Part shown: positions 1 through 10,935 of the stretch, one piece after another
How positions within the stretch are numbered: position 1 is the stretch's first letter
How the letters are laid out: each line of letters opens with the position of its first letter
From: Lathyrus oleraceus
Lineage: Eukaryota; Streptophyta; Magnoliopsida; Fabales; Fabaceae
Assembly (NCBI RefSeq): GCF_024323335.1
Contig: NC_066581.1
Location: 433,274,136 to 433,338,135 of the forward strand
Length of the DNA: 64,000 bases
Reading direction: 5' to 3'
Notes under the pieces: model-generated
The model's database searches: none
The model's input: the letters and a program-made list of their open reading frames with translations, nothing else
What the model was told of the DNA's origin: nothing
Position numbers and translations under genes: made by a program

Positions 1-453
1 GATGCGTAGTCTAATTAGGGTGAATTAATGTGTTAATTACTTGGCATTACATGTTGTTCTATAATGCTTATTATATTGATTGAGGAACTCACCCTTACGC
101 CTATTTTTCAGGTAACGAGAAATGAGTTGAGTAGAAGCTTATGCTTGGAGTCTAGAGTAGTTCTTATGGGTCATGCTCTGATAGATGTAACATCGGGAGG
201 GGATGTTTTAATTAAATTGATATTGGTTGTTGAATGATTTACATGTATTGTGTTACATGTTTTACATTGAGTTGAATTATTCCGCTGCGAATTATGCAAA
301 AGAATCTTATTTTGATTTAAATAAATGAGCATGACAGGACATGTTGATAATTTTGTGAAATGATTGTGTGACACCCTTCGGGGCATAATTACTCTGATGA
401 ATATATTTGTTATTTTTATTATGATCATTTGGGGTATTTAGAAGGGTGTTACA
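1..453 (+). repeat. 5' LTR of Tekay-1 (last 453 bp only)
   Basis: This segment equals 6645-7097 base for base on reading. It ends in GGGTGTTACA just before the primer-binding site. The upstream 1.65 kb of this LTR is outside the window. Confidence 0.95.
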
Positions 454-457
454 TTAG

Positions 458-469
458 TGGTATCAGAGC
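458..469 (+). promoter_or_regulatory. Primer-binding site, initiator Met tRNA type
   Basis: TGGTATCAGAGC begins 5 nt after the LTR. It is the classical plant LTR-retrotransposon complement of the 3' end of initiator methionine tRNA, which primes minus-strand DNA synthesis. Confidence 0.93.
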
Positions 470-579
470 CTGGTTGGTCGTGTCGAGTCGTAATTATTCT
501 GTTTCCCCTGTACGGGATAGGTGTTGTGTAACCCTGTCAGTACTTATTTGTTTAGCTTGTTTGGGTTTTCAGAATAGGG

Positions 580-3500
580 ATGGCTGGAAGAGGTAGAGAT
601 GATACTGCGATTGCTGAGGCTCTGGGTATGCTAGCTGGAGTACTTGGAGGAAATCCGAATGTTATGGGAATGGGAGCTGCTCGTCAGTTGAGTGAGTTCC
701 AGAAGAACAATCCTCCAATGTTCAAGGGAGCATACGATCCAGATGGTGCTCAGAAGTGGTTGAAGGAGATTGAGAGGATCTTCAGAGTAACTGAGTGTGC
801 TGATAACCAGAAGGTCAGGTTCGGTACACATATGCTGTCAGAGGAAGCTGATGATTGGTGGGTTGCTACCCGCACTGAGTTGGAAACTGCTGGAGATGCT
901 GATATTTCTTGGGCTGTGTTCAGAGAGAGATTTCTGAGGAAGTATTTTCCCGAGGATGTCAGAGGGAAGAAGGAGATAGAGTTCCTGGAATTGAAGCAGG
1001 GTAACAGGTCTGTTACGGAGTATGCTGCTAAGTTCACAGAGCTGTCGAAGTATTATACTCCCTATGCTGAGGCTGCTGGAGAATTTTCAAAGTGTGTGAA
1101 GTTTGAGAACGGGTTGCGTCCCGAGATCAAGCAGGCGATTGGATATCAGAGGATTAGAGTGTTTTCTGATTTGGTTGACTGTTGCAGGATTTTCGAACAG
1201 GATTCCAAGGCTAGAGCAGAGAGCTATCAGCAGAGGGTTGATAGGAAGGGTAAGAATCAGGTTGATCGTGGGAAACCGTATGCAGCTGGCAAAGGTTTCC
1301 AGAGGCAGAGTGGGATGAAGAGGCCTAGTGGGGGAGATTCTAGTGCTCCTGCTAAGTGTTACAGATGTGGTCAGGCTGGACATCGTATCCATGAGTGTAC
1401 CAGTAATGAGAAGAAGTGTTTCAAATGTGGAAAAGGTGGTCATTTGGCTGCGGATTGCCGATTGAAGACTGTGACTTGCTTCAACTGTGGAGAGTTGGGT
1501 CATATCAGTCCACAATGTCCTAAGCCGAAGAAAGAGAATCAGTCGGGAGGCAAGGTTTTTGCTTTATCAGGTTCTGAGGCTTTTGCAGATGATCGTTTGA
1601 TCCGAGGTACGTGTTATATTAATGGCTTTCCTCTTATAGCTATTATTGACACAGGTGCGACTCATTCTTTTATATCCTTGGATTGTGCTGTGAAACTTAA
1701 GTTAGAGATATCTGAGATGCTTGGTAGTATGGTGATTGATACTCCTGCGAAGGGTTCAGTAACTACTACTTCTGTTTGTCTGAGTTGCCCTTTGAGTATT
1801 TTTGGTAGGGATTTTGGGATAGACCTTGTGTGTCTTCCATTAGTGCAGATTGATGTTATTCTGGGTATGAACTGGTTGGTGTTTAACCGAGTTTCCATCA
1901 ACTGTTTTGATAAGACTGTGATCTTTCCTGAGATTGAGGAAGGCAAGAGTTTGTTTCTATCAGCCAGGCAGGTGAATGAGGAAGTGGCAGATGGGGCAGA
2001 GTTGTTTATGCTGTTAGCAACTTTGGAGGCTAAAGATAAACTGGTGATTGGCGATCTAGCTGTGGTGTGTGACTTTCCTGATGTGTTTCCGGAAGAGGTG
2101 AATGAATTGCCGCCAGAGCGTGAAGTCGAGTTCTCGATCGATTTGGTACCTGGTACTAGACCGATATCGATGGCTCCGTATCGTATGTCTGCTGTTGAGC
2201 TAGCTGAATTGAAGAGTCAGTTGGAAGATTTGTTGGATAAGAAATTTATTCGTCCGAGTGTGTCACCGTGGGGTGCACCAGTGTTGTTGGTTAAGAAGAA
2301 AGAAGGTACTATGAGGTTGTGTGTGGACTACAGGCAACTGAATAAAGTGACGATCAAGAATCGGTATCCTTTACCGAGGATTGATGATTTGATGGATCAA
2401 TTGGTTGGTGCAAGTGTGTTCAGCAAGATAGACTTGAGATCTGGGTATCATCAGATACGTGTGAAAACTGAAGATATTCAGAAGACTGCTTTCAGAACAA
2501 GGTATGGACATTATGAGTATTCTGTAATGCCTTTTGGTGTGACTAATAAGCCTGGAGTATTCATGGAGTATATGAATAGGATTTTCCATCCGTACCTAGA
2601 CAAGTTTGTTGTGGTGTTTATTGATGACATTTTGGTGTATTCGAAATCGGAAGAAGAGCATGTTGAGCATTTGAGAGTGGTTTTAGGAGTTCTACGAGAA
2701 AAGAAGTTATTTGCTAAACTGTCAAAGTGTGAATTTTGGTTGGAAGAGGTCAGTTTCCTTGGTCATGTGATTTCAAGAGGTGGTATTGCTGTTGATCCTT
2801 CTAAGATAGAAGCGGTATCTAGGTGGGAAGCTCCGAAGTCAGTTTCTGAGATAAAGAGTTTTCTTGGACTTGCAGGTTATTATAGAAAATTCATTGAGGG
2901 ATTTTCCAAGTTGGCGTTACCGTTGACGATGTTGACTAGAAAGGGGCAAGCATTTGTTTGGGACTCAAAATGTGAAGAAGGTTTCCAAGAGTTAAAGAGA
3001 AGGTTAACTACTGCTCCTATTCTGATATTACCGAGTTCGTCGGAATTATTTGAGGTTTATTGTGATGCTTCATTGTTGGGTTTAGGTGGTGTGTTGATGC
3101 AGAATAAGCAGGTTATAGCTTATGCTTCGAGACAACTAAGGGTTCATGAGAGGAACTATCCGACACATGATTTAGAGTTGGCAGCTGTGGTATTTGTTCT
3201 GAAGTTGTGGAGGCATTACTTGTATGGATCAAGATTTGAGGTTTTCAGTGACCATAAAAGTTTGAAGTATTTGTTTGATCAGAAAGAGCTGAATATGAGA
3301 CAGAGAAGATGGTTAGAATTTCTGAAGGATTATGACTTTGGTTTGAATTACCATCCAGGTAAAGCAAACGTGGTGGCTGATGCATTGAGTCGGAAATCAT
3401 TGCATATGTCTATGTTAATGGTTAAGGAATTGGATTTAATTGAGCAGTTTAGAGACTTGAGTTTGGTGTGTGAGAGTACTCACAATAGTGTTAAACTGGG

Positions 3501-4950
3501 AATGTTGAGATTAACAAGTGGTATTTTGGATGAGATCAGAGAGGGTCAGAAATCCGATATGTTTTTGGTTGATAAGTTGACTTTGGTGAATCAAGGTCAG
3601 GGTGGTGAATTCAGAGTTGATGAGAATGGTGTTTTGAGATTTGGTGACCGGGTGTGTATTCCGGATGTTGCCGAGCTTAAGAAGAGTATTCTTGAAGAAG
3701 GACATCGTAGTGGCTTGAGTATTCATCCTGGAGCTACGAAGATGTATCATGATTTGAAAAGGTTATTTTGGTGGCCGGGAATGAAAAGAGAAATTGCAAG
3801 TTTTGTTTATTCTTGTTTGACTTGTCAGAAGTCAAAGATTGAGCATCAGAAGCCGTCTGGGCTAATGCAACCGTTGGCTATTCCTGAGTGGAAGTGGGAT
3901 AGTATCAGTATGGATTTTGTTTCTGGTTTGCCAAGGACAAGTAAGAATTTTGAGGCTATTTGGGTGATTGTTGATAGATTGACGAAGTCGGCTCATTTCA
4001 TTCCGATTAGAATGGATTATCCGTTAGAGAGACTAGCTGAGTTGTATATTGAGAAGATTGTGAGTTTGCATGGTATTCCGTCTAGTATTGTTTCGGACAG
4101 AGATCCTAGATTTACATCGAAGTTTTGGGAAGGTTTGCAGAAGGCTTTGGGAACTAAGCTGAGATTGAGTTCTGCATATCATCCGCAGACTGATGGTCAG
4201 ACTGAGAGGACGATTCAGTCATTAGAAGATCTTTTGAGAGCTTGTGTTTTGGAAAAAGGAGGTGCTTGGGATTGTTATTTGCCTTTGATTGAGTTCACCT
4301 ACAACAATAGTTTTCATTCGAGTATTGGTATGGCACCGTTTGAAGCTTTGTATGGTAGGAGATGTCGGACGCCTTTATGTTGGTATGAGTCCGGTGAGAG
4401 TGCTGTGGTTGGACCGGAGATTGTTCAACAGACTACAGAAAAGATTAAGATGATTCAAGAGAAGATGAGAATTGCTCAGAGTCGTCAGAAGAGTTATCAT
4501 GATAAGAGGAGGAAGTCACTTGAGTTCCAAGAGGGAGATCATGTGTTTCTTCGTGTTACTCCGATAACTGGTGTTGGTCGAGCCTTGAAGTCGAAGAAGT
4601 TGACACCTCGATTTATTGGTCCTTATCAGATTTTGGAGAGGATAGGAGAGGTAGCCTATCGTATCGCTTTACCGCCGTCGCTTGCGAATTTGCATGATGT
4701 TTTCCATGTGTCTCAGTTGAGGAGATACATTCATGATCCGTCGCATGTAGTCCAAGTAGATGATGTACAGGTGAGAGATAACCTGACTGTGGAAACATCA
4801 CCTATGAGGATCGAGGATAGAGAATTGAAGCAGTTGCGGGGTAAAGAGATTGCCTTGGTGAAGGTAGCTTGGGGAGGACCAGCAGGTGGCAATGTGACTT
4901 GGGAACTGGAGGGCCAGATGAGGGAGGCTTATCCGGAGTTGTTCGATTGA
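580..4950 (+). CDS. Gag-Pol polyprotein, Tekay chromovirus (copy 1)
   Basis: One uninterrupted 1456-residue frame encodes all proteins needed for reverse transcription and integration. In order: a Gag capsid region (about 60-220); three CCHC zinc knuckles (about 260-313); an aspartic protease with DTGA near 356; reverse transcriptase with the FIDD active site near 680; RNase H (about 825-950); and integrase. Integrase has an HHCC finger from about 1041 and catalytic D near 1111, D near 1172 and E near 1208 (D,D35E spacing), followed by a GPY/F module. The last 50 residues form the short chromodomain of Tekay chromoviruses, which in this group directs integration to chromatin. The start is the first ATG in frame, 127 bp after the LTR. 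Oddity: the motif normally read TNAP in RT is TNKP here, whereas the sister copy at 18135 has TNAP. Confidence 0.95.
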   Translation: MAGRGRDDTAIAEALGMLAGVLGGNPNVMGMGAARQLSEFQKNNPPMFKGAYDPDGAQKWLKEIERIFRVTECADNQKVRFGTHMLSEEADDWWVATRTELETAGDADISWAVFRERFLRKYFPEDVRGKKEIEFLELKQGNRSVTEYAAKFTELSKYYTPYAEAAGEFSKCVKFENGLRPEIKQAIGYQRIRVFSDLVDCCRIFEQDSKARAESYQQRVDRKGKNQVDRGKPYAAGKGFQRQSGMKRPSGGDSSAPAKCYRCGQAGHRIHECTSNEKKCFKCGKGGHLAADCRLKTVTCFNCGELGHISPQCPKPKKENQSGGKVFALSGSEAFADDRLIRGTCYINGFPLIAIIDTGATHSFISLDCAVKLKLEISEMLGSMVIDTPAKGSVTTTSVCLSCPLSIFGRDFGIDLVCLPLVQIDVILGMNWLVFNRVSINCFDKTVIFPEIEEGKSLFLSARQVNEEVADGAELFMLLATLEAKDKLVIGDLAVVCDFPDVFPEEVNELPPEREVEFSIDLVPGTRPISMAPYRMSAVELAELKSQLEDLLDKKFIRPSVSPWGAPVLLVKKKEGTMRLCVDYRQLNKVTIKNRYPLPRIDDLMDQLVGASVFSKIDLRSGYHQIRVKTEDIQKTAFRTRYGHYEYSVMPFGVTNKPGVFMEYMNRIFHPYLDKFVVVFIDDILVYSKSEEEHVEHLRVVLGVLREKKLFAKLSKCEFWLEEVSFLGHVISRGGIAVDPSKIEAVSRWEAPKSVSEIKSFLGLAGYYRKFIEGFSKLALPLTMLTRKGQAFVWDSKCEEGFQELKRRLTTAPILILPSSSELFEVYCDASLLGLGGVLMQNKQVIAYASRQLRVHERNYPTHDLELAAVVFVLKLWRHYLYGSRFEVFSDHKSLKYLFDQKELNMRQRRWLEFLKDYDFGLNYHPGKANVVADALSRKSLHMSMLMVKELDLIEQFRDLSLVCESTHNSVKLGMLRLTSGILDEIREGQKSDMFLVDKLTLVNQGQGGEFRVDENGVLRFGDRVCIPDVAELKKSILEEGHRSGLSIHPGATKMYHDLKRLFWWPGMKREIASFVYSCLTCQKSKIEHQKPSGLMQPLAIPEWKWDSISMDFVSGLPRTSKNFEAIWVIVDRLTKSAHFIPIRMDYPLERLAELYIEKIVSLHGIPSSIVSDRDPRFTSKFWEGLQKALGTKLRLSSAYHPQTDGQTERTIQSLEDLLRACVLEKGGAWDCYLPLIEFTYNNSFHSSIGMAPFEALYGRRCRTPLCWYESGESAVVGPEIVQQTTEKIKMIQEKMRIAQSRQKSYHDKRRKSLEFQEGDHVFLRVTPITGVGRALKSKKLTPRFIGPYQILERIGEVAYRIALPPSLANLHDVFHVSQLRRYIHDPSHVVQVDDVQVRDNLTVETSPMRIEDRELKQLRGKEIALVKVAWGGPAGGNVTWELEGQMREAYPELFD

Positions 4951-4979
4951 GGTATGTTTTCGAGGACGAAAACTCTTTT

Positions 4980-4992
4980 AGTGGGGGAGAGT
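4980..4992 (+). promoter_or_regulatory. Polypurine tract of Tekay-1
   Basis: AGTGGGGGAGAGT lies directly against the 3' LTR start, 29 bp after the gag-pol stop. Purine tracts here survive RNase H and prime plus-strand DNA. The identical tract precedes the 3' LTR of Tekay-2. Confidence 0.9.
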
Positions 4993-5199
4993 TGTAACAC
5001 CCCAATTAAAATAAGCTAATTATTTAATTTATATTAATATTTTATTTATTAATTTAATTGAATAATTGGAAGTTTGGATTAATATTATTATTTTTGGGAA
5101 TAATAATTATTGGGATTATTATTATTGGATTATTATTTTATAATTGGAATAAAAGTGGAAATCAGTAAAAAGGTCCCATTTGGTAAAAAGGTCTATTGT

Positions 5200-5213
5200 T
5201 TTTCACGTGAAAA
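5200..5213. promoter_or_regulatory. G-box palindrome in Tekay-1 LTR
   Basis: TTTTCACGTGAAAA is a 14-bp perfect palindrome around CACGTG, about 205 bp into the LTR. The equivalent place in Tekay-2 keeps TTTCACGTGAAA. CACGTG is the G-box bound by plant bZIP and bHLH factors; a promoter role is inferred. Confidence 0.55.
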
Positions 5214-5620
5214 GGGAAAAGAGGCAGAAAGGGCAAAAAGCCAGAGAACGAAGGTTGAAGGAAGGAGAAGCTTGGAGCTCGGAAGCTGCCGGATTAACTC
5301 AGGTAAGGGGGGTTTATCATCGATTAACGGGTATTATATGATAATATGTACTGGGTAGTGATAGCCATTGTTTTACCTCTGATTGGATGATATGTGTTGA
5401 ATTTGTGAACTTTTGAGATGAACGAAATTTGGATTATAATTGACGAAATTCGTAGGAATTAGAGGTAGAGAGGTTAGCAATTTATGAAATCGAAAGTGTA
5501 TGATTCGTGTTAGATGATATGGATGAATTGTGTGTACAAGTTGGACTGTAGGAGGTTGAATTGGATAGATCTCGTAGCAGAGAAAGCCATTGCAGATCTG
5601 TGAGCTCTGGTTTCTGGTCA

Positions 5621-5897
5621 TACGCGTATGGCACTAGGCAATACGCGTATGAGATGTTGGTACGCGTATGGGGGGAAGCCTTACGCGTATGGGAGAAAAA
5701 GATGACATTTTGAACGTAAATTGGTCTCTGGTGGTACGCGTAATGGGGTATTGTTACGCGTAGCATACGCGTATGAGACAGGTGATACGCGTATAAGTTG
5801 GGCGAGGAAATGCGCAATACGCGTATGAGAGTGGGCATTACGCGTATGGGTTTGGCCAGGTTTGGGCAATACGCGTATGGAAGAGGCAATACGCGTA
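5621..5897. repeat. Array of 12 TACGCGTA palindromes in Tekay-1 LTR
   Basis: Twelve copies of the 8-bp palindrome TACGCGTA, most followed by TG, are spread at irregular spacing over 277 bp. The spacers are not repeats of one another, so the palindrome rather than a longer unit is what recurs. The related Tekay-2 LTR has a different palindrome at the same place. Confidence 0.9.
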
Positions 5898-6190
5898 TGG
5901 GCAGAGTTGGGATTTTCCTGAACTGTTGTTGTGCAGTTTTTGGTTGTCTAGGCTGAGTGATGTACTTAGCTGAGATATGATGTGATAGGGATCATTTCCC
6001 GTTGTTTTGAGTGGTATAGGTATTAGTAGAGTGTGCTAATACTGTGTTTGCTTTTGTGGCATGACATGATATGCTTTTGTGATTAATTATGTTGATGATG
6101 TGTGATGGTATACATGATGATGTGAATGTATACATTTGTGAATAGACTGTATTATGGCTTAGAGTGTGAGCATGCGTCTATTCTTGATTA

Positions 6191-6398
6191 TTGTTGATGT
6201 TGCATTGCTAGGTGATTAGCATGCATGTTGTGGCCCATTTGGGGTGGTAGCTAATTCCCATGGTGAGGAATTAGTGAGTAAATCATTTTGATTGTTGTTG
6301 TTGATGTTTGCATGCTAGGTGATTAGCGTGCATTTCATGGCCCATTTGGGGTGGTAGCTAATTCCCATGGTGAGGAATTAGTGAGTGAGTCACTATGT
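6191..6398 (+). repeat. 107-bp tandem duplication with hairpin, Tekay-1 LTR
   Basis: Two imperfect copies share a GGTGATTAGC core, GGTAGCTAATTCCCATGG and GAGGAATTAGTGAGT. Each contains CTAATTCC and GGAATTAG separated by 8 nt, a perfect 8-bp stem, at 6251-6274 and 6358-6381. Both Tekay families keep the duplication and the stems. Confidence 0.85.
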
Positions 6399-7097
6399 CT
6401 CAAATGAGTGGGACTAGTGAGCTTGGTAGCCGTGCCTGGATTTGGACGGTGAGGTTGAACTATATGTTCACAAATAGTCGGTACCGCATGCATAGAGTCT
6501 CATTGCATAATGAATGTATGGCATATGATATGATTGGATGTATTCCAGTATCATATGTGTGTTGTGTGTTGTGTTGTTAATGATTGAATATGATGGAGAT
6601 TTGTACTGTCGAGTATGATGTTTGAATGGATATTACTGTTGCTGGATGCGTAGTCTAATTAGGGTGAATTAATGTGTTAATTACTTGGCATTACATGTTG
6701 TTCTATAATGCTTATTATATTGATTGAGGAACTCACCCTTACGCCTATTTTTCAGGTAACGAGAAATGAGTTGAGTAGAAGCTTATGCTTGGAGTCTAGA
6801 GTAGTTCTTATGGGTCATGCTCTGATAGATGTAACATCGGGAGGGGATGTTTTAATTAAATTGATATTGGTTGTTGAATGATTTACATGTATTGTGTTAC
6901 ATGTTTTACATTGAGTTGAATTATTCCGCTGCGAATTATGCAAAAGAATCTTATTTTGATTTAAATAAATGAGCATGACAGGACATGTTGATAATTTTGT
7001 GAAATGATTGTGTGACACCCTTCGGGGCATAATTACTCTGATGAATATATTTGTTATTTTTATTATGATCATTTGGGGTATTTAGAAGGGTGTTACA

Positions 7098-8083
7098 TTT
7101 GTCGCTCGAACTGGAGTTTTCCTAGAAAAGGATTTTAATTCCAAAGGAACCAGTGGGAGGAAAGTAGAGCTTGAAGAAATTCAAGTATCACAAAGCATCG
7201 ATACACCTATGGAGGAATTAGAGCAGGAAACACAAGTAGTTGTGTAAGAGCAACCTGCTCAAATAGAACAAGACCAGCGTAGGTCAGGCAGGATACGTCA
7301 CCTACCTGAGATATATGGATATCTGATCAAGGTGATGTATTACTCATGGGTCAAGATGAGCCTGTGACCTACTCATGGAATCTTTGTTTTGATGAAACAG
7401 TAAAACTGTATGGATTCATCAAGAACGAAGATGAGACTTGTGTCTACAAGAAGGTTAGTGGGAGCATGATCATACTCCTGATATTATATGTAGATGACAT
7501 ATTACTCATTAGAATCGATATCCCTACCCTGCAACAAGTAAAGTCTTGGTTGGGGAAATGCTTTTCTATGAAGGATCTGGGTGAAGCAGCCTATCAGAAT
7601 CTATAGAGATAGATCATGAAATGCTTGGCCTAAGTCAGAGTACATAGACAAAGTGCTGAGACGCTTTAAATATGAATGATTCCAATCTGGTTATGTGTTT
7701 TGCTTAAATGGTGGCAATGTGAGCTTGAAAAGTTCAACGCAAGATGCAGTTGCTGATTCTACAATTGAGGCCAAGTATATTGTTGCCTTAAGTGCAGCAA
7801 AGGAAGCTGTTTGGATCAATAAACTTGGCATAGTCCCTAGCATTGTGGATCCCATTGGTCTCTATTATGATAACAATGGTGTTATCGCATAAGCTAAGGA
7901 GCCTAGATCTCACCAACGATCCAAACACATACTTAGGCGTTGTGCAAAAATATGTAAAGTACCTACACTAGACAATATAGCTGACCCACTGATAAAGCCT
8001 CTTGCGCAGCAGAAGCATGATGGCCATACTAGATCAATGGGCATACGGGGTATGTCTGATTGGCTCTAGTGCTAGTGGGAGAT
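7098..8083 (+). pseudogene. Ty1/copia pol remnant: integrase tail, RT and RNase H fragments
   Basis: Reading starts in frame at the Tekay-1 border with an integrase-tail/linker segment (FVARTGVFLEKDF type), broken by a stop near 7245 and a frameshift near 7330. A deletion then joins the linker to the RT palm, which keeps the copia-type YVDD near 7488-7499 (stretch 7381-7606). A second deletion leads to an RNase H end (about 7690-8070) with ADSTIEAKY and DNNG motifs and stops. The upstream part of this copia would lie to the left of Tekay-1, outside the window. Non-functional; I do not assign a lineage within Ty1/copia. Confidence 0.88.
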
Positions 8084-9443
8084 TGTTGGTGTAAGCCCTA
8101 GAGGCCAATACTTTTGGTACTTGTATTGAATTATTTATTAATAATAAAATGCATTTTCTTTATTATGGTTGATTAATAAAGTCCCTAGAATAGATAGTCC
8201 GTTTAATGTATTAAGTGTGACTTAATCATGAGAACACATTAAATGTAAGGGCACTGTTCTTAAAGTATCCGTAGTCGAGCTTTAATGTGAAGTGGGATAA
8301 CATTAAAGCATTAAGACTATTATGCTTGTAGACTGATGATCACATCTCATGGATCATGGATAAAGAGTTATCAAGTCTTAAACATAGGTATGAATATTAG
8401 GAGTAATATTTATACCGGATTGACCCGCTATGAGAATACTATATAGAAAGTTATGCAAAGTGTCATAAGTTATTCTCATGGTGATAATAGTGTATACCAC
8501 TCTTCGACCTGAAACCACTATGGATCCTAGATGTAGAGTTGAGTGCCTTATTACTGATCCAACGTTATCCGTAACTGGATGACCATAAAGACAGTTGATG
8601 AGTACTCCACAAAGCATGCTGAGGGACATGAGTGTCCTAGATGGAATTTGCCAATCCTGCGTAACAGGATAAATGTCTATGGGCCCAATATTGAACTGGA
8701 CAAGGGTGACACGGTCTATACCTTGTGTTCAATATAGACATAAGGGCAAAGGGGTAATTATACACATAATTATTATCACAGGAGGTTTTGTCAGATCACA
8801 TGACATTTTCGTGACTTGGGTAGCAGTGATGTGTTGCTAGATACCGCTCACTGTTTATTATGTTAAATGCGTGATTTAATATAATTGCCAACGTCGCGAA
8901 AACCTATAGGGTCACACACAAAGGACGGATTGATGAGAGATAGAATAATTAAGGAACATCGTAAGGTACGGTGTACTTAAGAAGAATACGAAATATGGTA
9001 AAGTACCAAATACTTAAGTGATTTTGGCATATTATGAGATATGAGCCAAAATGAACTTAAGTGGGCTTTTTGGCTTGAAGCCCACACATGTGGTTCTATA
9101 AATAGAGCTCTTGTGCAGAAGCTTTGTATGGGAATACAACACAACTGAAGAGTTGGAATTTCGTATCTCTCTCTCTCACTCAAAGCCTTCATTCACAAAC
9201 AGCTAGCACTGCGATTGAAGGAATCCGTTCGTGTGGACTGAGTAGAGACGTTGTCATCATTCAATGTTCGTGATCGCCCCGTGGATCTGTATCAAAGGTT
9301 TTGATCATTATCAGAGATCTGCACCAAAGGTTTGAATCGCCACAAGAGGTAACGATTCTATCACTGATCATGCCCATTCGTAAGGATCACTAAATGGAGA
9401 AATTTTTAAATTCTTCTGTGCCTTGGATGGCTATTCTCCTACA
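8084..9443 (+). repeat. 3' LTR of the Ty1/copia element (1360 bp)
   Basis: It starts TGTTGGTGTAAGCCC right after a purine tract (AGTGGGAGAT, 8074-8083) and ends TCTCCTACA where Athila integrase coding resumes. A good TATA box, TATAAATAG, lies at 9097-9105. The right edge is inferred from the return of Athila sequence and the terminal CA, so it may be off by a few bases. Confidence 0.82.
9097..9105 (+). promoter_or_regulatory. TATA box in copia LTR
   Basis: TATAAATAG, near-consensus for plants, lies about 1 kb into the LTR, where the U3/R border of such an LTR is expected. Confidence 0.5.
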
Positions 9444-10197
9444 AAGCTTCCTTAAACAAAATATCTTCTCCAGGTTTGGTGTGCCTCGAGCACTTATCAG
9501 TGATGAAGGAACACATTTCTTGAATAAGCTCATGGAGAACTTATTAAAGAAATACAATGTGAAGCACAAGATTGCCGCACCATATCATCCCCAAACGAGT
9601 GGGCAAGTTGAAGTGTCTAATCGGCAAATTAAAAAGATTTTGGAAAAAACAGTCAGTGCTTCACGGAAAGATTGGGCAATCAAATTGGATGACGCGCTAT
9701 GGGCGTACCGGACCGCTTTCAAAACACCAATTGGCATGTCTCCGTATCAGCTGATTTATGGTAAAGCTTGTCATCTTCCTTTGGAATTGGAGCACAAAGC
9801 CTTTTGGGCATCCAAGTTCTTAAATTGTGATCTTGCAAAAGCCGGTGAATCCCGAATTCTTCAACTACATGAGTTAGAAGAATTTCGTAATCAGGCATAT
9901 GAGAATGCAAAGATGTACAAGGAGCAAACACGGAGGTGGCATGATCAGGGAATCATCAGGAAAGATTTCTGGGAAGGACAACTGGTTTTGTTGTTCAATT
10001 CGCGACTCAAGTTGTTTCCTGGGAAATTAAAGTCCAGATGGTCCGGGCCATTTGTCGTGCATAAGGTTTTTCCACACGGAGCAATAGAGATTAAGAACCA
10101 AGACAATGGAGATATCTTCAAGGTGAATGGTCAGAGGCTGAAGCCATATTACAGAGGCCAACAACCGGGTTTGATTGACCAGATGCGCCTCGCCTAA
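9444..10197 (+). pseudogene. Athila/Cyclops-like integrase, C-terminal part of pol
   Basis: An open frame of about 250 codons matches Athila-clade Ty3/gypsy integrase. The second catalytic Asp (ISDEGTHF), the HPQTSGQ region and the catalytic Glu ([10 protein letters not shown]) are present. The stretch [23 protein letters not shown] is diagnostic of the clade; the tail ends near a [13 protein letters not shown] module. The zinc finger and first Asp are missing because the copia element inserted here. The ATG that opens this frame at 9394 lies in the copia LTR and is not the real start. Stop at 10195-10197. Confidence 0.9.
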
Positions 10198-10232
10198 TGA
10201 GGTGGGCAACCGTCGAGCCATGGGACGTTAAA

Positions 10233-10260
10233 CGAAGCGCTTCGTGGGAGGCAACCCACG
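10233..10260 (+). other. Stem-loop pair just after Athila pol stop
   Basis: The perfect palindrome CGAAGCGCTTCG (10233-10244) overlaps a second stem, CGTGGG and CCCACG around AGGCAA (10243-10260), 36-63 nt after the pol stop. Similar GCGCTT...GTGGGAGGCAACCCAC text is common after Athila pol genes (recalled). The two stems share bases, so they may be alternative folds. Confidence 0.65.
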
Positions 10261-10427
10261 TGTTCGATGGCTAACTTATTTTGTTTTTTCGTTTCTCTTC
10301 TGTATGAGTGTGACATGTTGTTGCAGGTAAGGAGAAAGGATACCATAATCATACTAGCATCGCAGTGACAGGATGCCAGACCAAAGAAGCATTTCCGAAT
10401 TCAGAAAATGTGAAAAACAAGGGCATC

Positions 10428-10623
10428 AACACGGCCACCCGTGTGCTGACACACGGCCGTGTTGATTAAAGCAGAAAATTAACACGGTTGCCCGTGTGCA
10501 GGAACACGGTCGTGTTGTTTAAAATAGTAAGTTTACACGGACACCCGTGTACTGTCACACGGCCGTGTTAATTTAAACAGAAAATTCACACGGGTGCCCG
10601 TGTGCAGGAACACGACCGTGTTG
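10428..10623 (+). repeat. ACACGGCCGTGT-type palindromic array, Athila internal region
   Basis: Four units of about 45-55 bp each pair an ACACGG(N)3CCCGTGT half with an ACACGGCCGTGT half (some copies with one change), separated by A-rich spacers. The same unit recurs in this element's LTR at 13928-14175. Confidence 0.88.
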
Positions 10624-10935
10624 TTTGTAACGGGTAAATTTTTCAAAATTTTGGATTTTGGGCATTTTAAGTAATGGGCCCCACTCGCTATTATCTCTCT
10701 TCCTCACCACTCAATCTCACTTTTTCTGATTTTGGCAACCTCTCTCTCTCTCACTTCCTCCATTGTTGCCCTAGCCTCCATCAAGCTAAGCTTCAATTTT
10801 CTCCTAGCTCCACTCACTTTCACATCCACTCACCTTCATAAAAAGTGTTCCCCTCGTCGTCCTCTACACAGTGACGGTTGCAGTTTTCACTAACCTTTTC
10901 GTTGGATTTTTGGAGATATTTTTATCAGGTACATT

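Larger units (their letters stand above)
1..7097 (+). mobile_element. Tekay-1: Ty3/gypsy Tekay-type chromovirus, 5' end cut by the window
   Basis: The order is partial 5' LTR, primer-binding site, gag-pol, polypurine tract and full 3' LTR. The LTRs have the TGTAACACCCC...TGTTACA ends usual for Del/Tekay elements. The 453 bp of 5' LTR in view align without gaps or visible mismatches to 6645-7097. On the right the LTR ends directly in a copia reading frame (7098 onward), so this element inserted into a copia pol gene. The expected 5-bp target duplication would be TTTGT (7098-7102), but the left copy is outside the window. It looks young and coding-competent. Confidence 0.95.
4993..7097 (+). repeat. 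3' LTR of Tekay-1 (2105 bp)
   Basis: It runs from TGTAACACCCC to GGGTGTTACA. The first part is AT-rich with a CACGTG palindrome. The middle holds 12 copies of TACGCGTA. The rest holds a 107-bp tandem duplication with a perfect hairpin. The last 453 bp equal the 5' LTR. Outside the middle block it aligns with the Tekay-2 LTR; inside that block the two families differ completely. Confidence 0.95.

Noticed and set aside
5482..5889. 135-codon minus-strand frame with repeated Tyr-Ala residues
   Set aside because: It is a translation of the TACGCGTA array in the LTR; no domain, and the repeat explains the composition.
5621..5897. CRISPR-like short repeats (also 15061-15720)
   Set aside because: Plant retrotransposon context, irregular spacing, 8-21 bp palindromic units and no cas genes.
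171..7072. Identical 85-codon minus-strand frames at 171-428 and 6815-7072
   Set aside because: They are the two LTR copies of one element; duplication reflects LTR identity, not a conserved gene.
7346..7606. Functional copia reverse transcriptase because YVDD is intact
   Set aside because: Upstream and downstream deletions, stops and frameshifts remove most of RT.
9394..9443. ATG at 9394 as the start of an 267-codon integrase-like gene
   Set aside because: The first 16 codons are copia LTR sequence; the integrase frame is only open by chance across the LTR/Athila border.
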